Shown: positions 36,101-47,836 of the stretch, piece by piece | Numbering within the stretch: position 1 is the stretch's first letter | How the letters are laid out: every line of letters starts with the position of its first letter | Assembly (NCBI GenBank): GCA_951799425.1 | Contig: OX637395.1 | Coordinates: 43,198,173-43,262,172 of the forward strand | Source of the DNA: Ilex aquifolium | Lineage: Eukaryota > Streptophyta > Magnoliopsida > Aquifoliales > Aquifoliaceae | Direction: 5' to 3' | Length of the DNA: 64,000 nt | The notes under the pieces: generated by a model | The model's input: only the letters and a program-made list of their open reading frames with translations | Databases searched by the model: none | Told to the model about the DNA's origin: nothing | Translations under genes and position numbers: made by a program

Positions 36101-36357
36101 TTCGCTAGGATGTGGACGACGGTGAGCAGGGATTGGTGGTAAGTTTCGAAGGGTTGTGAGAGGAGGATCCGGTGGAGGGTGTCGATTTCGGTGAACATTT
36201 TGGCGCGGAGGAGCATACGGGTAATGAGAGGTATTGACTGACGGAAGTGATCGGAGGAATTGGGAGTTGGGACACTGCGTTTGAACAGTTGCCATGCTAA
36301 TGTTGGGTTGTTTGAGTTCTTGAGAAGAGCTTTGGCCAGCGTTTTAGCTTGGTCCAT
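33106..36357 (-). CDS. P-class pentatricopeptide repeat protein (At2g17140 type)
   Basis: Two exons: 36357-33869 and 33232-33106, joining in phase to give about 871 aa. The first exon alone would end artificially at DWQTIVHRYII; the second supplies the conserved tail (GSGIVLKTLKQVEKGWGQGS, then LQPQK), which convinced me of the splice. Around 20 consecutive 35-residue repeats of the TYNLMLEGFCKEGMLEEAKTL pattern start near residue 90, without L/S spacing or E/DYW extension, so it is P class. Such proteins bind single-stranded organellar RNA for processing, stabilisation or translation. The N-terminus (MDQAKTLAKALLKN) could be a mitochondrial presequence, but that is inference. No lesions. Confidence 0.93.
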
Positions 36358-36752
36358 GCGGTCGATTATCTTTCTTTGATTTGAAGGTTGGTTATCAAGT
36401 GGCGGGCGGGAGAGTGAGTTATGCTGAAACCAAATTGGGGAAGCTCCATTTCTTGTTCCACTGAAATTTTTCTAGCAGACTTGGCTGCCATTGCATTGAA
36501 TTGATGATGGCCTGAAGAGAGACTCCACCATCACCATCAGCTTATAGAGGGTCTAATAAAAAAGTCCAATAGTCTAGGCTTAGGTCTAAAGGACTATTTA
36601 GTCAAGGCCCAGTATGATCTTTTTAGATTCAGATACCTGTTTGGCTGTTTTCCTTCAAATTTTTAGTGAATAATTCATCATTAAAGAGTGATAAAACCAC
36701 TTGTATACATTGATTTTACTTAAATGTATGATATACCATCTGCAAAGAAGAG

Positions 36753-36798
<46 letters not shown>

Positions 36799-37023
36799 AA
36801 ATCTCTCCTAAATTACCATATGTATTGAAGATAAAAATGTATGCGGTCCCACTCCAAGTCCCAATATGCCATCTTTCTTTAGAACACTAAAAGAAAGCTA
36901 CTGAGCTAGCTGATCAGATCCGAAGTCCTAAAATAAGGTTTTTTGTTCCCTAATTAGTCAGTATATGGGGACACTTGAACAATAAGGACCAATGGGGTGT
37001 TAATAACTAATTCACAAGCAGTT
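36358..37023. other. Spacer between the two PPR genes
   Basis: Promoter of PPR gene 1 (right of 36357, minus sense) and 3' flank of PPR gene 2. Contains a long (AT)n microsatellite at 36760-36796. No gene. Confidence 0.6.
36760..36796. repeat. (AT)n microsatellite
   Basis: Uninterrupted AT dinucleotide run of about 18 units; candidate polymorphic marker. Confidence 0.95.
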
Positions 37024-39303
37024 TCATCGTTTTTCCTCCAACTTCATGCACATGTGCAGCTGCTCAATAAAAAGGCATATCTCATCTGACAATGCCTCAT
37101 TCTTATCTCCCGCCACAAATCGACATGCTTTATTATTAACATGCACCAAACTGTAACCAGCCACAACTCCCACCCTTCTCTCCTTTGCCAACCCTCTCAG
37201 CCTTGCGGCATCAGCCCATGACTCCCCCATCGCATACATATTTGAAGCAAGCAAATACCCTGCAGAGCTTGATGGCTCCAATTCAACAACATGAGAAACA
37301 GCTCCTGCACCGAGCTTGCTGTCACCATAGCTCCTGCAAGCACTCAAGAGTGCCCCCCATGCGCTGGCACTAGGCTTCAATCCATCAGGCATCTTCTCTA
37401 ACAACTCCACTGCGCTATCAAGCCTTCCTGCCCGACCCAATAAGTCCACCATGCACGATAAGTGCTCTAACCTCAGATCAACCAACTGATCCTGAGCCAA
37501 CTCTCTGATGAAAGCAAGTCCCTCCTCAACTAAGCCCCTGTGGCTACATGCAGATAACACCGAGAGAGTTGTTACTGCATTTGGCTTCAGACCATGCACT
37601 TTCATTTCGGGAAGCAAAGCTAGAGCATCACGGGCAAGCCCATTCACACCATATGCTGCGATCATGGCACTCCAAGACACGATGTTTTTCTGGGGAATTT
37701 GATCAAAGGCCTTTCTCGAGGCTTCTATTGCCCCACATTTGGAGTACATATCTAGAATTGCAGTTCCAACTGCTACTTCTGATGCCCATCCTCTTCGAAG
37801 TGCAATACCATGGGCCCACTTCGATCTTTTCAGATCAGCCAAAATGGAGCAAGCCTCAAGAAGATTTAACATGGTAATGGCGTTGGGCTTTTGTTGTGCC
37901 CAGTTCATCTCATGAAAGAGTGTGATTGCCTCATCAGGCATACCACAATGGGTGAACCCAGCAATCATTGTGCTCCAAGTAACCGTATCTCGTGTCTTCA
38001 TCTGACTGAATAATCTCCACGCAAAATTGATAAGATCACACTTGGCATACGCATCAACTAAAGCATTTATCATTACTTCATTTGATTCGCAACCTCGCTG
38101 GATTATCACAGAATGGATGAGCTTGCACTGAAATGGGTCTGCATAATACTTGCATATTTGAAGAAGATTCACCAGAGTCACCTCATCAGCCACGATTCCT
38201 GCCTTGCCCATCGAATCAAACAACATAAGAGCTTCAGAATGCTTCTCAGTGTGGACAAATCCAGATAATAGACAATTCCACGAGACAACATTCCATTGGG
38301 GCATCTCACTGAATGCTTTGAAGGCGGAATCAGTGTCATTACACTTGGAATACATATCAACTAAAGAGTTCCCTACAAATAAATCGTAACCGAAACCTCT
38401 ACAAATTACAAATCCATGGACCAATATTCCAATGCGAAGGTCCCCTAAACTAGTGCAGGCCTTGAGTGCATTTACCATTGTTTGGCCGTCAGCTTCAATT
38501 TCAGCCTTTGATACCATCTCCTGAAAAAACACCAAAGCAAGTTGAGCTTCCTCGCTTTGCACATAGCCACCTATCATCACACTCCAAGAGATCACATCCC
38601 TGTCACACATTTCATCAAAAAGCTTGTGTGCAAGCTCCATTCCGGTATCTGCATACATACTCAGCAGAGAGTTCTGGACAGAAGAAACAGTCCAAAAGCC
38701 ACTTTGGATTGTATAACCATGTATTTTCAGTCCATCGTGGACAGCACTCAGATTGCGGCAAGCCTGAATCACAAGCACCAAGGTAGAAATGTTGGGTTCG
38801 AATCCAGTGATCCGAGCTTCCTTAAAAAACCACACCCCTCCTTTGAAAGCTCCTTGATCAAGGTGCCCATGAATCATTATGTTCCATGAAACTGAATCTC
38901 TGCTGATCATGCAATCAAAAGCACAGAGAGCAGAATCTAAGGCTCCCGATTTTGCATAAAAGTCCATGATGGAATTCCCAATAGAAGTGAATGAGTCGAA
39001 GCCGTCCTTAATCAAAGATGCATGAATGGACTTTCCGAGGCTGAAGGAGGAGAGGTTTACACACGCTTTGAGGATGAGAGGGAAAGATGAAGGGTCTGTC
39101 AGTTTAACTCCTGCTTTCCGCATTTCGTGGTAGTGGGAGAAAACCTCTTGCCATTTCCCAGCAGATGATGATGACCCTTTGATTGTTGAAAACCAATTGT
39201 TGGGGAATTTTGAGATGATCGGGAAACGCATTGCCAGGGAACAAATGCAAGGACTTGGTTCAAGAGGATGAAGTCCTCTAAGCTCATGACTGGGTGTTTT
39301 CAC
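37024..39303 (-). CDS. PLS-class PPR protein with E domain (At2g17210 type)
   Basis: Single exon, 759 aa, ATG at 39303. Repeats follow the P-L-S rhythm, with motifs such as SVSWNIMIHGHLDQGAFKGG, LVDMYSKCNDTDSAFKAFSE and NIVSWSAMIAAYGVNGLARD. After the last repeat comes an E-type extension (SASAWGALLSACRSYGDSKL, then SAGYLLASNMYAMGESWADA) and an E+-like stretch ending SLVHVNNKACRFVAGD. There is no DYW deaminase motif (HxExnCxxC), so if it is an editing factor it would need a DYW-type partner in trans. Likely targeted to an organelle. Same strand as the other PPR gene, 666 bp upstream of its start. No frameshift. Confidence 0.93.
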   Translation of the reverse strand: MKTPSHELRGLHPLEPSPCICSLAMRFPIISKFPNNWFSTIKGSSSSAGKWQEVFSHYHEMRKAGVKLTDPSSFPLILKACVNLSSFSLGKSIHASLIKDGFDSFTSIGNSIMDFYAKSGALDSALCAFDCMISRDSVSWNIMIHGHLDQGAFKGGVWFFKEARITGFEPNISTLVLVIQACRNLSAVHDGLKIHGYTIQSGFWTVSSVQNSLLSMYADTGMELAHKLFDEMCDRDVISWSVMIGGYVQSEEAQLALVFFQEMVSKAEIEADGQTMVNALKACTSLGDLRIGILVHGFVICRGFGYDLFVGNSLVDMYSKCNDTDSAFKAFSEMPQWNVVSWNCLLSGFVHTEKHSEALMLFDSMGKAGIVADEVTLVNLLQICKYYADPFQCKLIHSVIIQRGCESNEVMINALVDAYAKCDLINFAWRLFSQMKTRDTVTWSTMIAGFTHCGMPDEAITLFHEMNWAQQKPNAITMLNLLEACSILADLKRSKWAHGIALRRGWASEVAVGTAILDMYSKCGAIEASRKAFDQIPQKNIVSWSAMIAAYGVNGLARDALALLPEMKVHGLKPNAVTTLSVLSACSHRGLVEEGLAFIRELAQDQLVDLRLEHLSCMVDLLGRAGRLDSAVELLEKMPDGLKPSASAWGALLSACRSYGDSKLGAGAVSHVVELEPSSSAGYLLASNMYAMGESWADAARLRGLAKERRVGVVAGYSLVHVNNKACRFVAGDKNEALSDEICLFIEQLHMCMKLEEKR

Positions 39304-39679
39304 AATTCAACAGATAAGACTCAACACTCTTTCATATTATAACACTCTCTCCTCTGAAAGATGGATGGGGATGAGATAGAGATAGAGATAGAGATAGAGA
39401 TAGAGGCAGAGGACTCTCCACAATGGCAAGCTTATATACAAATACAAAGTGCAGCACCTTATTAATGTCGGGATGTATGAGAGCTAAATTTATCCTCCCC
39501 CGAACCAAAAATGTACGTGTAGCAGATGAGTAGGAGGGGTTCTTTGGCCTACCATGAGTGGGTATATAATCATCACCAACCTAACCTGACCACAATAATG
39601 TTCTTCATCGAGCCTTAATGGAAAAACAGAAGAATTCCTTCATAGTAAAGTGAAGCTGCCTCGAGGAGAAAACTCGGCA
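39304..39679. other. PPR gene 2 promoter region with (GATAGA)n
   Basis: Includes a GATAGA hexanucleotide run at 39375-39404. No gene recognised. Confidence 0.55.
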
Positions 39680-40240
39680 ATTGCAGACACCAAATGGCAA
39701 CCACCACCTAAGGAATGGGTAAAGATCAACTGTGATGGGGCTCATCTGCAGAGGAGCAAGGAAGGAGCAAATGGAATTTTGTTTCGAAACTAAGAAGGAT
39801 CCTTTATTACTGATGAAGCTCAAATCTTTGATGCACCATCTCCGCCTTAGCTACTTACTGAGGCCTGTGCAGTAAGGAGGCATGGGAGCAGGAGTGGAGT
39901 ACCAACGCAAGGGCCCTGAAACTACGATAAGGATATAGAGCATCAATACAACAGAACAGGATATTTGGCACTATGCACAGCAGATTCCTCCACTTCAGTT
40001 CCAGGCTGTGAGGAGGACCCAACATAAACATATGGCTGCTCACACTTTAGCAGTTCAAGCTGGAAGAGGCAACCTTTCTCCGCATTTGCTAGGAAACCTC
40101 CCACTCTGTCTGAGGAGTGTTCTTAGGAATGACTATGAGGAAAGAAATGGTGTTGGTTTATATACACAAGTTTTTTAATTGGAAGTTATATCATTAATGC
40201 TAAGTTGTATTTCTGACCCCCCCCAAAAAAAAAAAAAAAA
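39680..40240 (+). pseudogene. LINE 3' fragment with RNase H remnant and poly(A)
   Basis: Plus-strand frames read KWQPPPKEWVKINCDGAHLQ near 39690-39750, then GANGILFRN-stop-EGSF, then LTEACAVRRH near 39855-39885, and MAAHTLAVQAGRGNLSPHLL near 40031-40090. These are the ordered motifs of the plant RVT_3 RNase H domain. The piece ends in CCCCCCCC followed by about 16 A residues (40225-40240), the expected retrotransposed 3' end. Stops and frameshifts make it a pseudogene. Confidence 0.8.
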
Positions 40241-40548
40241 TCTCATGGGAAGCAGCACGTAAAGGAAAGTTGCCTGGATAGTCTAAATACAGTTTTGAAA
40301 TACATCTGTCCTTGAAGTCAATGTGGCAAAACACAAATCCTGGAGGTGCCCGTAGCACAGGGAATGCAGGGCATTTCGCCTGTCATTCTGTATTCATGTC
40401 CATCGACTTGGCACAAACAACAAATTTGTACCAAGAAGATTACGTGCCAACGTCTGACAACAAGAAGGCCTTTTGAATTTGTATACAAGAAAACAATGAA
40501 AATAACTATTACATGACAGAGTAAACACTAAGAGAAGAATGTGAACCA
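40241..40548. other. GAUT3 3' UTR region
   Basis: Between the LINE poly(A) and the GAUT3 stop codon; probably the GAUT3 3' UTR on the minus strand. Confidence 0.5.
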
Positions 40549-43500
40549 CTACTCGTTAATTTTGCATAGTTGAAGATATGGGTTATCAAACATTACAAAT
40601 CTAGACCAATATGATTTGTACTTGGCGATAGCAAGATTCAACCACGGTTTGTAGTTTCCATTGTAATGGACCACGGCTGCATTCTCTATGGCTGATTGAT
40701 TAAGGGCTGGATCATAGCCAAGTCCCAACACATGCCAGCTCCGATCCAGTGGATAGGTCAGGTTGTAGAAAGTAATCAGTCCTGGAGGTAGCGTACCAAG
40801 TTTCCAAAGAGTTCTGTCTACATTCTGCAAAATAATTTCTCCACGAGTTAGAAGCCCCGACAATAATGGACTATATCATGAATAATTTAAAAGGGGAAAA
40901 GAAATTTTGAGCGGACTAGACAGGAAACTGTAACTGAAATGTTTTACTTTGATTAGACTTTCGATAAAAGCAAATCCTATGAACTGCCTGTAGATACAAA
41001 CTGCAACTAGAAACAAAGTATTAAAAGTGCTAGTTAGAAATTAAAGTGCCAATAAATTGGTCACATTCGAGAAGAAGACAATATAACAGAAGTCTGATTT
41101 CTTGGGGGGGCAAAATCATGGGATTTGACAGGGAAAAGAAGAAAGGACAAGAAGCCATTAGGACTCAGCCGATGAAAAGATGTTGAGCCTATATACGCCT
41201 GAAAATTCTTGTCAATATTTGAACCCCTCATTCATAACTCACTTTACAATGGTGAAATACATTCGAAGCATCCTCAAACTTCAAAACTCTACCTGATGGA
41301 AAGAATAATGTCAATAATTCTAATAACCTTATAATGTCCATCTTAGAACCCCATTGCAGTTTTCTCCATAAAGTATCAACTATATTTAGTGTTTGGAAAA
41401 ATAATCCTTAACATTAACCTAGGCCGGTAGGCAGTAGCCAATGCCACTATGTTGTGACCTAGGCTTGCATAGATGCATATAGTTAAGAAAAATGTGTGCA
41501 TGTGAACAGAAGCATATCTCAACAACAAAACCTGCAGAATAAAGCATCTCAAAAAATGTGGTCACCTTATTTAGTTAAAGGCACAAATGGGAAGGGGATC
41601 ATGAACAATGACCATCACTTACCATGTCTTGCCACCTATGATATATTCCAGTAATGTCCTGCTTCCTCCACTCATTCAAATCAAAAATATTCATGCCAAA
41701 TGCCCAACCACAAGCATTTGGATCAAATTTCTCAGAGATCTTCGGATTGGAGAAGTTCAGATACTTATCAAACCTGTGGAAGCTCTCCTTGCAAGTTTCC
41801 ACTGCACCATTCACCATCCCTTGCAGATTAACAGACCAAAGAGGTGTCAGATCCTTTTGAACTACAATGTCATCATCCAGAAACAGGATTTTGTCCAGTT
41901 TTGGGTATACTTCAGGCAGATAGAATCTAAGATGATTCAGCATGGACAAATATTTTGGGTTCCTATACTTGAGATTGTCAGTCCCAACAGTGAGGGAAGA
42001 CGCTTGATGTGCCTTAAAATAATATTCTTTCATTCGGGCAGATTCAAGCTGACGTAGAACAGGACAGTAAGAAGAATTGAGCCATGTGAAATCATCTACA
42101 TTATCAACTTGGATTGCTGCGCTTGGAGGAGGGTTGGCAAGAAACCACATCTTCATTGCTGCAAAGTTTAACTTATCTGTTACAATATGAATAACATGCT
42201 TTTCAGGCTCCTTTGCATGCAGCACTGTTGAATTTACAACAACAGATGTTGCCAGTACATTATCAGAAAAGATGGCGTAGTGGTACAAAGAAGGATCTTC
42301 AAGTTTTTCTTTGTTAGGAAATCCCATGTTTTCATAACCCTGTAGGAAATAATCTGTTGTGAGTAGTAAAGGAAGACAATACAATGGCCTGGGGAGTGTT
42401 TTTGCAGCTAGCTGTATCAAGAATGCACTCTTCTTCTTCAGTGCATTCACGTTCACTTCTGTTGACTGAAGCATGGCCCTTAACTTCCGTGCTACTGTAA
42501 GACAGTCATATAATTGGTCCTTAGCTACAGAAAGAATGTGACCCATTTCTTTTGCTCGATCAAGTGCACTGAATCAGGGTGGAAATCGAAAATCCACATA
42601 AGAACGAAAAGACAGCATGTATGCGTAGTAAATCAGGAAAAATTAAATAGTCCTACCTTGGCTGAAGTTCAGCATCAGAAGTTGCTTCTTCGATCGCTCT
42701 TTGATTTTCTCTAGCATGTTTTATCAGAGAATCATATAGCACATAATGATTCTTAGCAGTTGCAATGCTAGCATAAGCCCTTGCCATGATAATCTGATCG
42801 TGCATAAGTTTCAAGATAGTATCAGACACTGGGTTTTCATATTCTATCCTCCATATATTATATTTGCCCTTGACAGTAGTGTCAAGCTCTTGTGCTCGTT
42901 CAATGGCTGCTGCTTGCATCTGGCTTTCAATCTCTTTGTCTTGCCGGATTAGCTCTGCAGTTCGGCGGTCCCTCCTCTCCTGTCGTAACATCTGCAGTGC
43001 AAGAACTAGTCATCAACCAAATCAACTGAGCGGAGCCTATGTAATGACAGAGTAAGAATCATTTGGCATTTCACCCTGCGCTTGAGCTTCACTGGGTGCA
43101 TTGGAGATATTTGTGAATGCAGCATGTCACCTCCAGATTGATGCTCATCTGTAGAATCCTCGACCTCAAAACTCATATCAGGCTGAGATGGATCTTCTGG
43201 CGTCTGAGAGTATATGACAAATGAGAAAATTCTTAGTTAATGGTAATAATCGAGTAATAATGAACAAATATCAATAATCAGCTATTTGAACAAGAAAAAA
43301 AATGTTATATTTGAGCCAGGAATTTAGCAAAAAACTGTATACCGTGGAACTTTTTGTCTGATCATGTTTTGTATCAATAGGATTTTGCCAGACCCAGGAA
43401 GCAGATAAGTCCCTGGACTTCACATTCATAATTCGAACAGCACCAGAAGAGTCGCTGTATGTCACAAGTATATCAATGCCCTGCATAAAATATAAGGGCA

Positions 43501-45093
43501 TAAGCATCATTATACTGATGTCTTATATAAAGAGAACACAAAAAGTCCATACCTGGTCATCAGGATGATTGCCTACTCCAGCAGCAGATTTCATGTGGAC
43601 TTGTTCCTGCCCAAGTGCAAAATATGTATATAATTATCAGATTAAAGTTGTTGACAATGGGGGGTATGTGTCTCGGTAAGGGTGGACAGTTTTATAAGAT
43701 ATGAATGACTACTAAGATGGGTTTTATAAGACATGCATGACCCATGCTTACTAGGACTTATATTCAGTTATATTACAAGCCGCCATCAGCCCATCACAAA
43801 ATGTCACAGTAGTCTCCGCTTAAGTCCTTTCTCAGATAGTCCCTACAGATTAGCAAGCTCTATAGACAGAAAAATGGAAAAATCCACTTACACGGAATGC
43901 ATACAAGCCAAAGGCCCAAAAAAAAAAACTGGCGGCTGCAAATGAATAAAGATAAATCAACAGGACTTCAACAGTAACAAATTCAATGCAGAACAATGGC
44001 TAATTTGCTACAAGTGATACAAACTGCCAAGTAAGCATACGCTGTATGATGAGGTTCACTTGTGAGAAAGACTATCTACATATCTGGATTTGTACAGATC
44101 ACAAGTAAAAGGATGAACATTTGTGATTTACTGAAAAGAAGGATGAGATTGGTACCTTTGTACCAATACATTGCGGACAATCATATAAGGGCCAGTGTCC
44201 TTTGAGCTCCCTATGACTGAAATAAACAAAAAAAAGAAAAGAAAAGGGATGATATACAGCAAACAATATTTACAGTTACGTGAATACTGACCAACAGCAA
44301 GTAGCAACACTGCAAATAGTTTAGTAAACAGTACAGGTATGCATGCATCTCTGTTATATTCAGGTCCATATAACAAAAAAGTGATTAGATGCTTATGAGT
44401 GATCTTACACTGTTAAATTATCTGATATATCTGCTCTGACTAGAGCAATATGAAGCAAGACCTGTACAGATACAGTTAGAAATATTAGACAACATTTTAT
44501 AAGATTGGCATTCAATCTTGGGTTGGATAACTTATCCACCTATGATTGGTTTGTAATTTTTTCCCTTTAATTATCAATGACATTGTTGTTTCTTATCGAA
44601 AAAAAGAAATATTAGACAACAACAACATTAAAAAGAGGAGCACAAGCAAAGTATACAAAGAATGAGCGGGCAGAGCAACCTTAAAAATGCATGTTCAGAT
44701 TATGATTAAAAATAAATTTATCGAAAAAAAAACCCAAAAAATAATAGTGATAAAGTAAGTTAATATTGCGATCACGTGGGAGTCGTTGAACTACAAATTA
44801 TCTTAGTTTATCATTCCAAACATCCTGAACGATTAGTACTGCTGATCTTGCACAATTGAAAACCCTAGATTTGTCTTGCCCTAGTAATACTATACTAATC
44901 TAATGAAGAAGCTTTTATTATAAGATGGGATTAATCGAAATGAAGAAGTTTACTTAAGCGAGCGATCCGAAGAAGGCGATTACAAAATGACCAGAAGATC
45001 ATTAGCACACAGAGAGAGAGAGATAATTACCAGGAAGAAGAAGATTATTAGCATAGATACAGAAATCAATAATCTTCTAGAAAGAGCTTTCAT
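40549..45093 (-). CDS. GAUT3: Galacturonosyltransferase, GAUT3 type (GT8)
   Basis: Nine exons, all phases consistent: 45093-45031, 44461-44409, 44216-44156, 43606-43553, 43480-43343, 43203-43075, 42991-42657, 42568-41623, 40824-40549; about 684 aa. Start MKALSRRLLISVSMLIIFFF gives a type II signal anchor continuing into exon 2 (VLLHIALV), for Golgi insertion. A CPQC pair lies at 52-55. The GT8 domain carries LFLDDDIVV with the metal-binding DxD near 509-511 and the C-terminal HYNGNYKPW (646-654). GAUT1-related enzymes transfer galacturonic acid from UDP-GalA in pectin homogalacturonan synthesis; GAUT3's own role is less defined. SDSSGAVRIMNVKSRDLSAS and SSYCPVLRQLESARMKEYYF fit GAUT3 rather than GAUT1/4. 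No lesions seen. Confidence 0.94.
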
Positions 45094-45338
45094 GGCGTGC
45101 CGCAGAGATAGATAAAAAGAGAGAGAGAGCAGACTCAGAGAGATCCCAACGGTGACTTTTGAATACTATTGTGGTGGTGGGATTGGAAAAGAGGTGTGTG
45201 CCTCGGCTTCCAGCTTGTCCGGTTTTAATTTTTGGTAACGCAGTGTTTACCAAATTTTTTATTAAAATTTTTTTACCAAATTTTTGTTCCAAATGATGTG
45301 TTACAATTTTTTACCATCAAATAAATGAGTGTTACTAA
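45094..45338. other. GAUT3 5' UTR and promoter
   Basis: Minus-sense leader with GA/CT repeats (45109-45128) directly before the ATG. No separate gene. Confidence 0.5.
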
Positions 45339-45347
45339 TATTTAATA

Positions 45348-45617
45348 GAGATAATGGGATGGGGGTACCTTTTTCAAAACTTAGTTGACTTTAAGTACCA
45401 CCTCCAAACTTATCCTCCTTTAAGTCCTCTTTTTCATTAAATAGTTGTCAATAAGTACACATTTTAAAACATTTTCAAATTCTTTCTAAATTGTATTCCA
45501 TAATTACCCCTATCATAAATAGTGCATACTTAATTGAATGTGAGACTTTCAAGATTAGAATGTGAGACTTTCAAGATTCCTTTTGATATTTGTGTATCAT
45601 TTGAATTTTGAAATTTC

Positions 45618-45653
<36 letters not shown>

Positions 45654-45881
45654 ATATGAAATTTCAAAATTCAAATGATACACAAATATCAAAAGGAATC
45701 TTGAAAGTCTCACATTCTAATCTTGAAAGTCTCACATTCAATTAGGTATGCACTATTTATGGTAGGGGTAAAAGGGCTTTTATGACTTTTTTTAAGCACA
45801 TGTACTTCTATCCCAATTATTTTAAAAAGTGTATTTTTATCCTATTAAGTTTTTTGGGAGGTACCGGCCTCCCAATGACCC
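45348..45881. mobile_element. Foldback Mutator-like MITE with perfect 9-bp TSD
   Basis: 534 bp. TATTTAATA is duplicated exactly at 45339-45347 and 45882-45890. The ends GAGATAATGGGATGGGGGTACC and (reverse complement) GGGTCATTGGGAGGCCGGTACC are related TIRs. The core is an almost perfect hairpin: arms 45503-45628 and 45655-45772 share GTGAGACTTTCAAGAT (present twice per arm) and TTTGATATTTGTGTATCATT, with a (TA)n(TG)n loop at 45620-45654. No coding capacity. It lies 255 bp upstream of the GAUT3 start. Confidence 0.8.
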
Positions 45882-45890
45882 TATTTAATA

Positions 45891-46912
45891 ATGGAGATCA
45901 AGTCTATCTAGTACATAGTCCCATGTTGACTTCTTTTTTTTTTTTGTTTGATCAAATCCATGTTGACTTCCAAAGCTCTATTATTAGAAGGAAATCCACG
46001 GCCATACTTTATATGAGTGTAGGATTGGGCATGTTAAACTCATTCCTACCAGAGGCAACCAGTGGCTGGGAATAGTGGGGGTGATTAGCCTATGGATTAA
46101 TAATAAACCCACACAACACATCCCATGCCAACCCAGAAAAAATGCTAGATAAAGTTGGTCAGTTTAGGTATGAAAGAAGTGGCCAAAGCAACGTAACCAG
46201 TATGCAATGCATTACATAGGTTGAAGGATTTTTGGTCGTTTTTAGATGGCCCTCATTACATAATGAATGCAATATAAACCTACAAATAAAGACATGTGAG
46301 AAGAGGAGGATTGGATTGGTGGTTAGGAAGTCTTTTGCTGATGCTACTTGAGGAGAGCTTTAAAAGATACCAAATGAAACAGCTTTGGACAGTTTGCTGT
46401 GTTACGAGCCCATGAGAATATCATTAGGCTCTGATGAAAAAACCATCCAAATAGGGATTAGTGGGACTGGTGCAAAACGTCAAGAACCCTGTTTCTCCTT
46501 CTCTGGCTGTGTCTATTTGCATTTTGTGTGGGTGTGTAAACCAAAAGACACCATTATTTGATGCCTTCATTTCAGTTGAAACAATGTTATCATCTCACAG
46601 TGATCACCATCACAACCAAATAATCCTTTATTGACATTATCCCAAAATTTGAGGCTAAACAGGAGGATGCAAGAGTTCTAGCGCACAAATAAAATTCTCC
46701 CTAATTTATGAATAGTGACTTTGCTAACAAATCATCAAGCAAAGCTCACTATACGGGCAAAAATAATTACAGTTTTACTGCTAGCTTTCTCATCTTGTTC
46801 AATAAAAGCAACCATCACAACAACTACAAGAAGAACATAACTCATTACAGTGAAACAATTAGGACAATTGTTCAGAGGGCTGCTGTCCGCGTGCATTTGG
46901 GTAGTATGGAGG
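45891..46912. other. Spacer between GAUT3 upstream region and kinase 3' end
   Basis: No gene recognised. The part just left of 46913 is probably the kinase 3' UTR (minus strand). Confidence 0.5.
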
Positions 46913-47210
46913 TTACCATGCCTGTGGAGCCTGTTGGTAGGCTCGATTTCCACCTTGCCTAGGGTGAAGTGGTGAACGATGGTGCAAAGATTGCTGGGTA
47001 TGTCCATAAGCTGTCGGATGTGTAGTGTTTATTCTAGGCACCTTTGGTTTTTCTTTAGCAGAATTAATTCGTTCCAATGTCTCCACAACTTCTTCCATCG
47101 ATGGTCTGGTTTTTTGTTCAGGTCCCAGGCATGCTAGAGCAAGTTGCGCTATTTGTGCCGCAGCCTTGGAAGGATATTTTCCTTCCAACCGGGAGTCCAT
47201 TATGTCCTTC

Positions 47211-47769
47211 TGATGGGTCAGGCCCAAAAGGCCCAAATCCATGTTGAAGCCCAATTGTGATGAGAGACCCAAACTCATGAAGACCCAGCAGGCCCAATGA
47301 AGCCCAAAGTGCAAAGACCCACCAAGGCTAAATCCAAGTCCAATCCATCGGGGGCCCTCCTCCAAAGGAATTGGAGTACGAAGGAGAGAGATGCGGCGCA
47401 CGGAGAAACCGTACTTAGGAAACCCCTCCCTCACGTCACCGCCTCACCTCAAAACCCTAGCTCTATAAAATGTAAAGCCCTCTCACCATCTATGGCACGT
47501 CTCCCAAAAATATCTCATCTCCTGCCTCAATACCACAAGGTCGTTGCCCCTTTTTCCTTAAAAGCTATGTAGCTCCGGTGACGATTATTCATCAATAAAT
47601 AACACCAAAGGCCATCGTTGTCATTCAAAGTGGACGTAGGCCACGGCCAAACCACTATAAATCTCTGTTTTACTCCCTTATTTGCCATTTTTGTCATTGA
47701 TTGCTTGTTTACTGCATTTTATATTATTTACTTGACTGTGGTGCACAAAAACCAATTTGTGTATCATCA
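47211..47769 (+). repeat. 5' LTR
   Basis: 559 bp, TGATGGGTC to GTATCATCA. By eye, about 17 substitutions and no indels separate it from the 3' LTR (about 3%). A TATA-like CTATAAAATG lies at 47463-47472. Confidence 0.95.
47462..47472 (+). promoter_or_regulatory. Putative LTR TATA box
   Basis: TCTATAAAATG inside the 5' LTR, about 300 bp before its end; the same sequence is kept in the 3' LTR near 52000-52010. Position suits a Pol II start for the retroelement RNA. Confidence 0.4.
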
Positions 47770-47836
47770 GTTTGGCGTCATCTGTGGGAATCGACAGAAT
47801 TCTCATTCCTAAACACATTCCATTTTTACTGAAACA

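Noticed and set aside
38178..38889. Several 60-115 residue frames opposite PPR gene 2
   Set aside because: Shadows of an intact conserved PPR coding exon.
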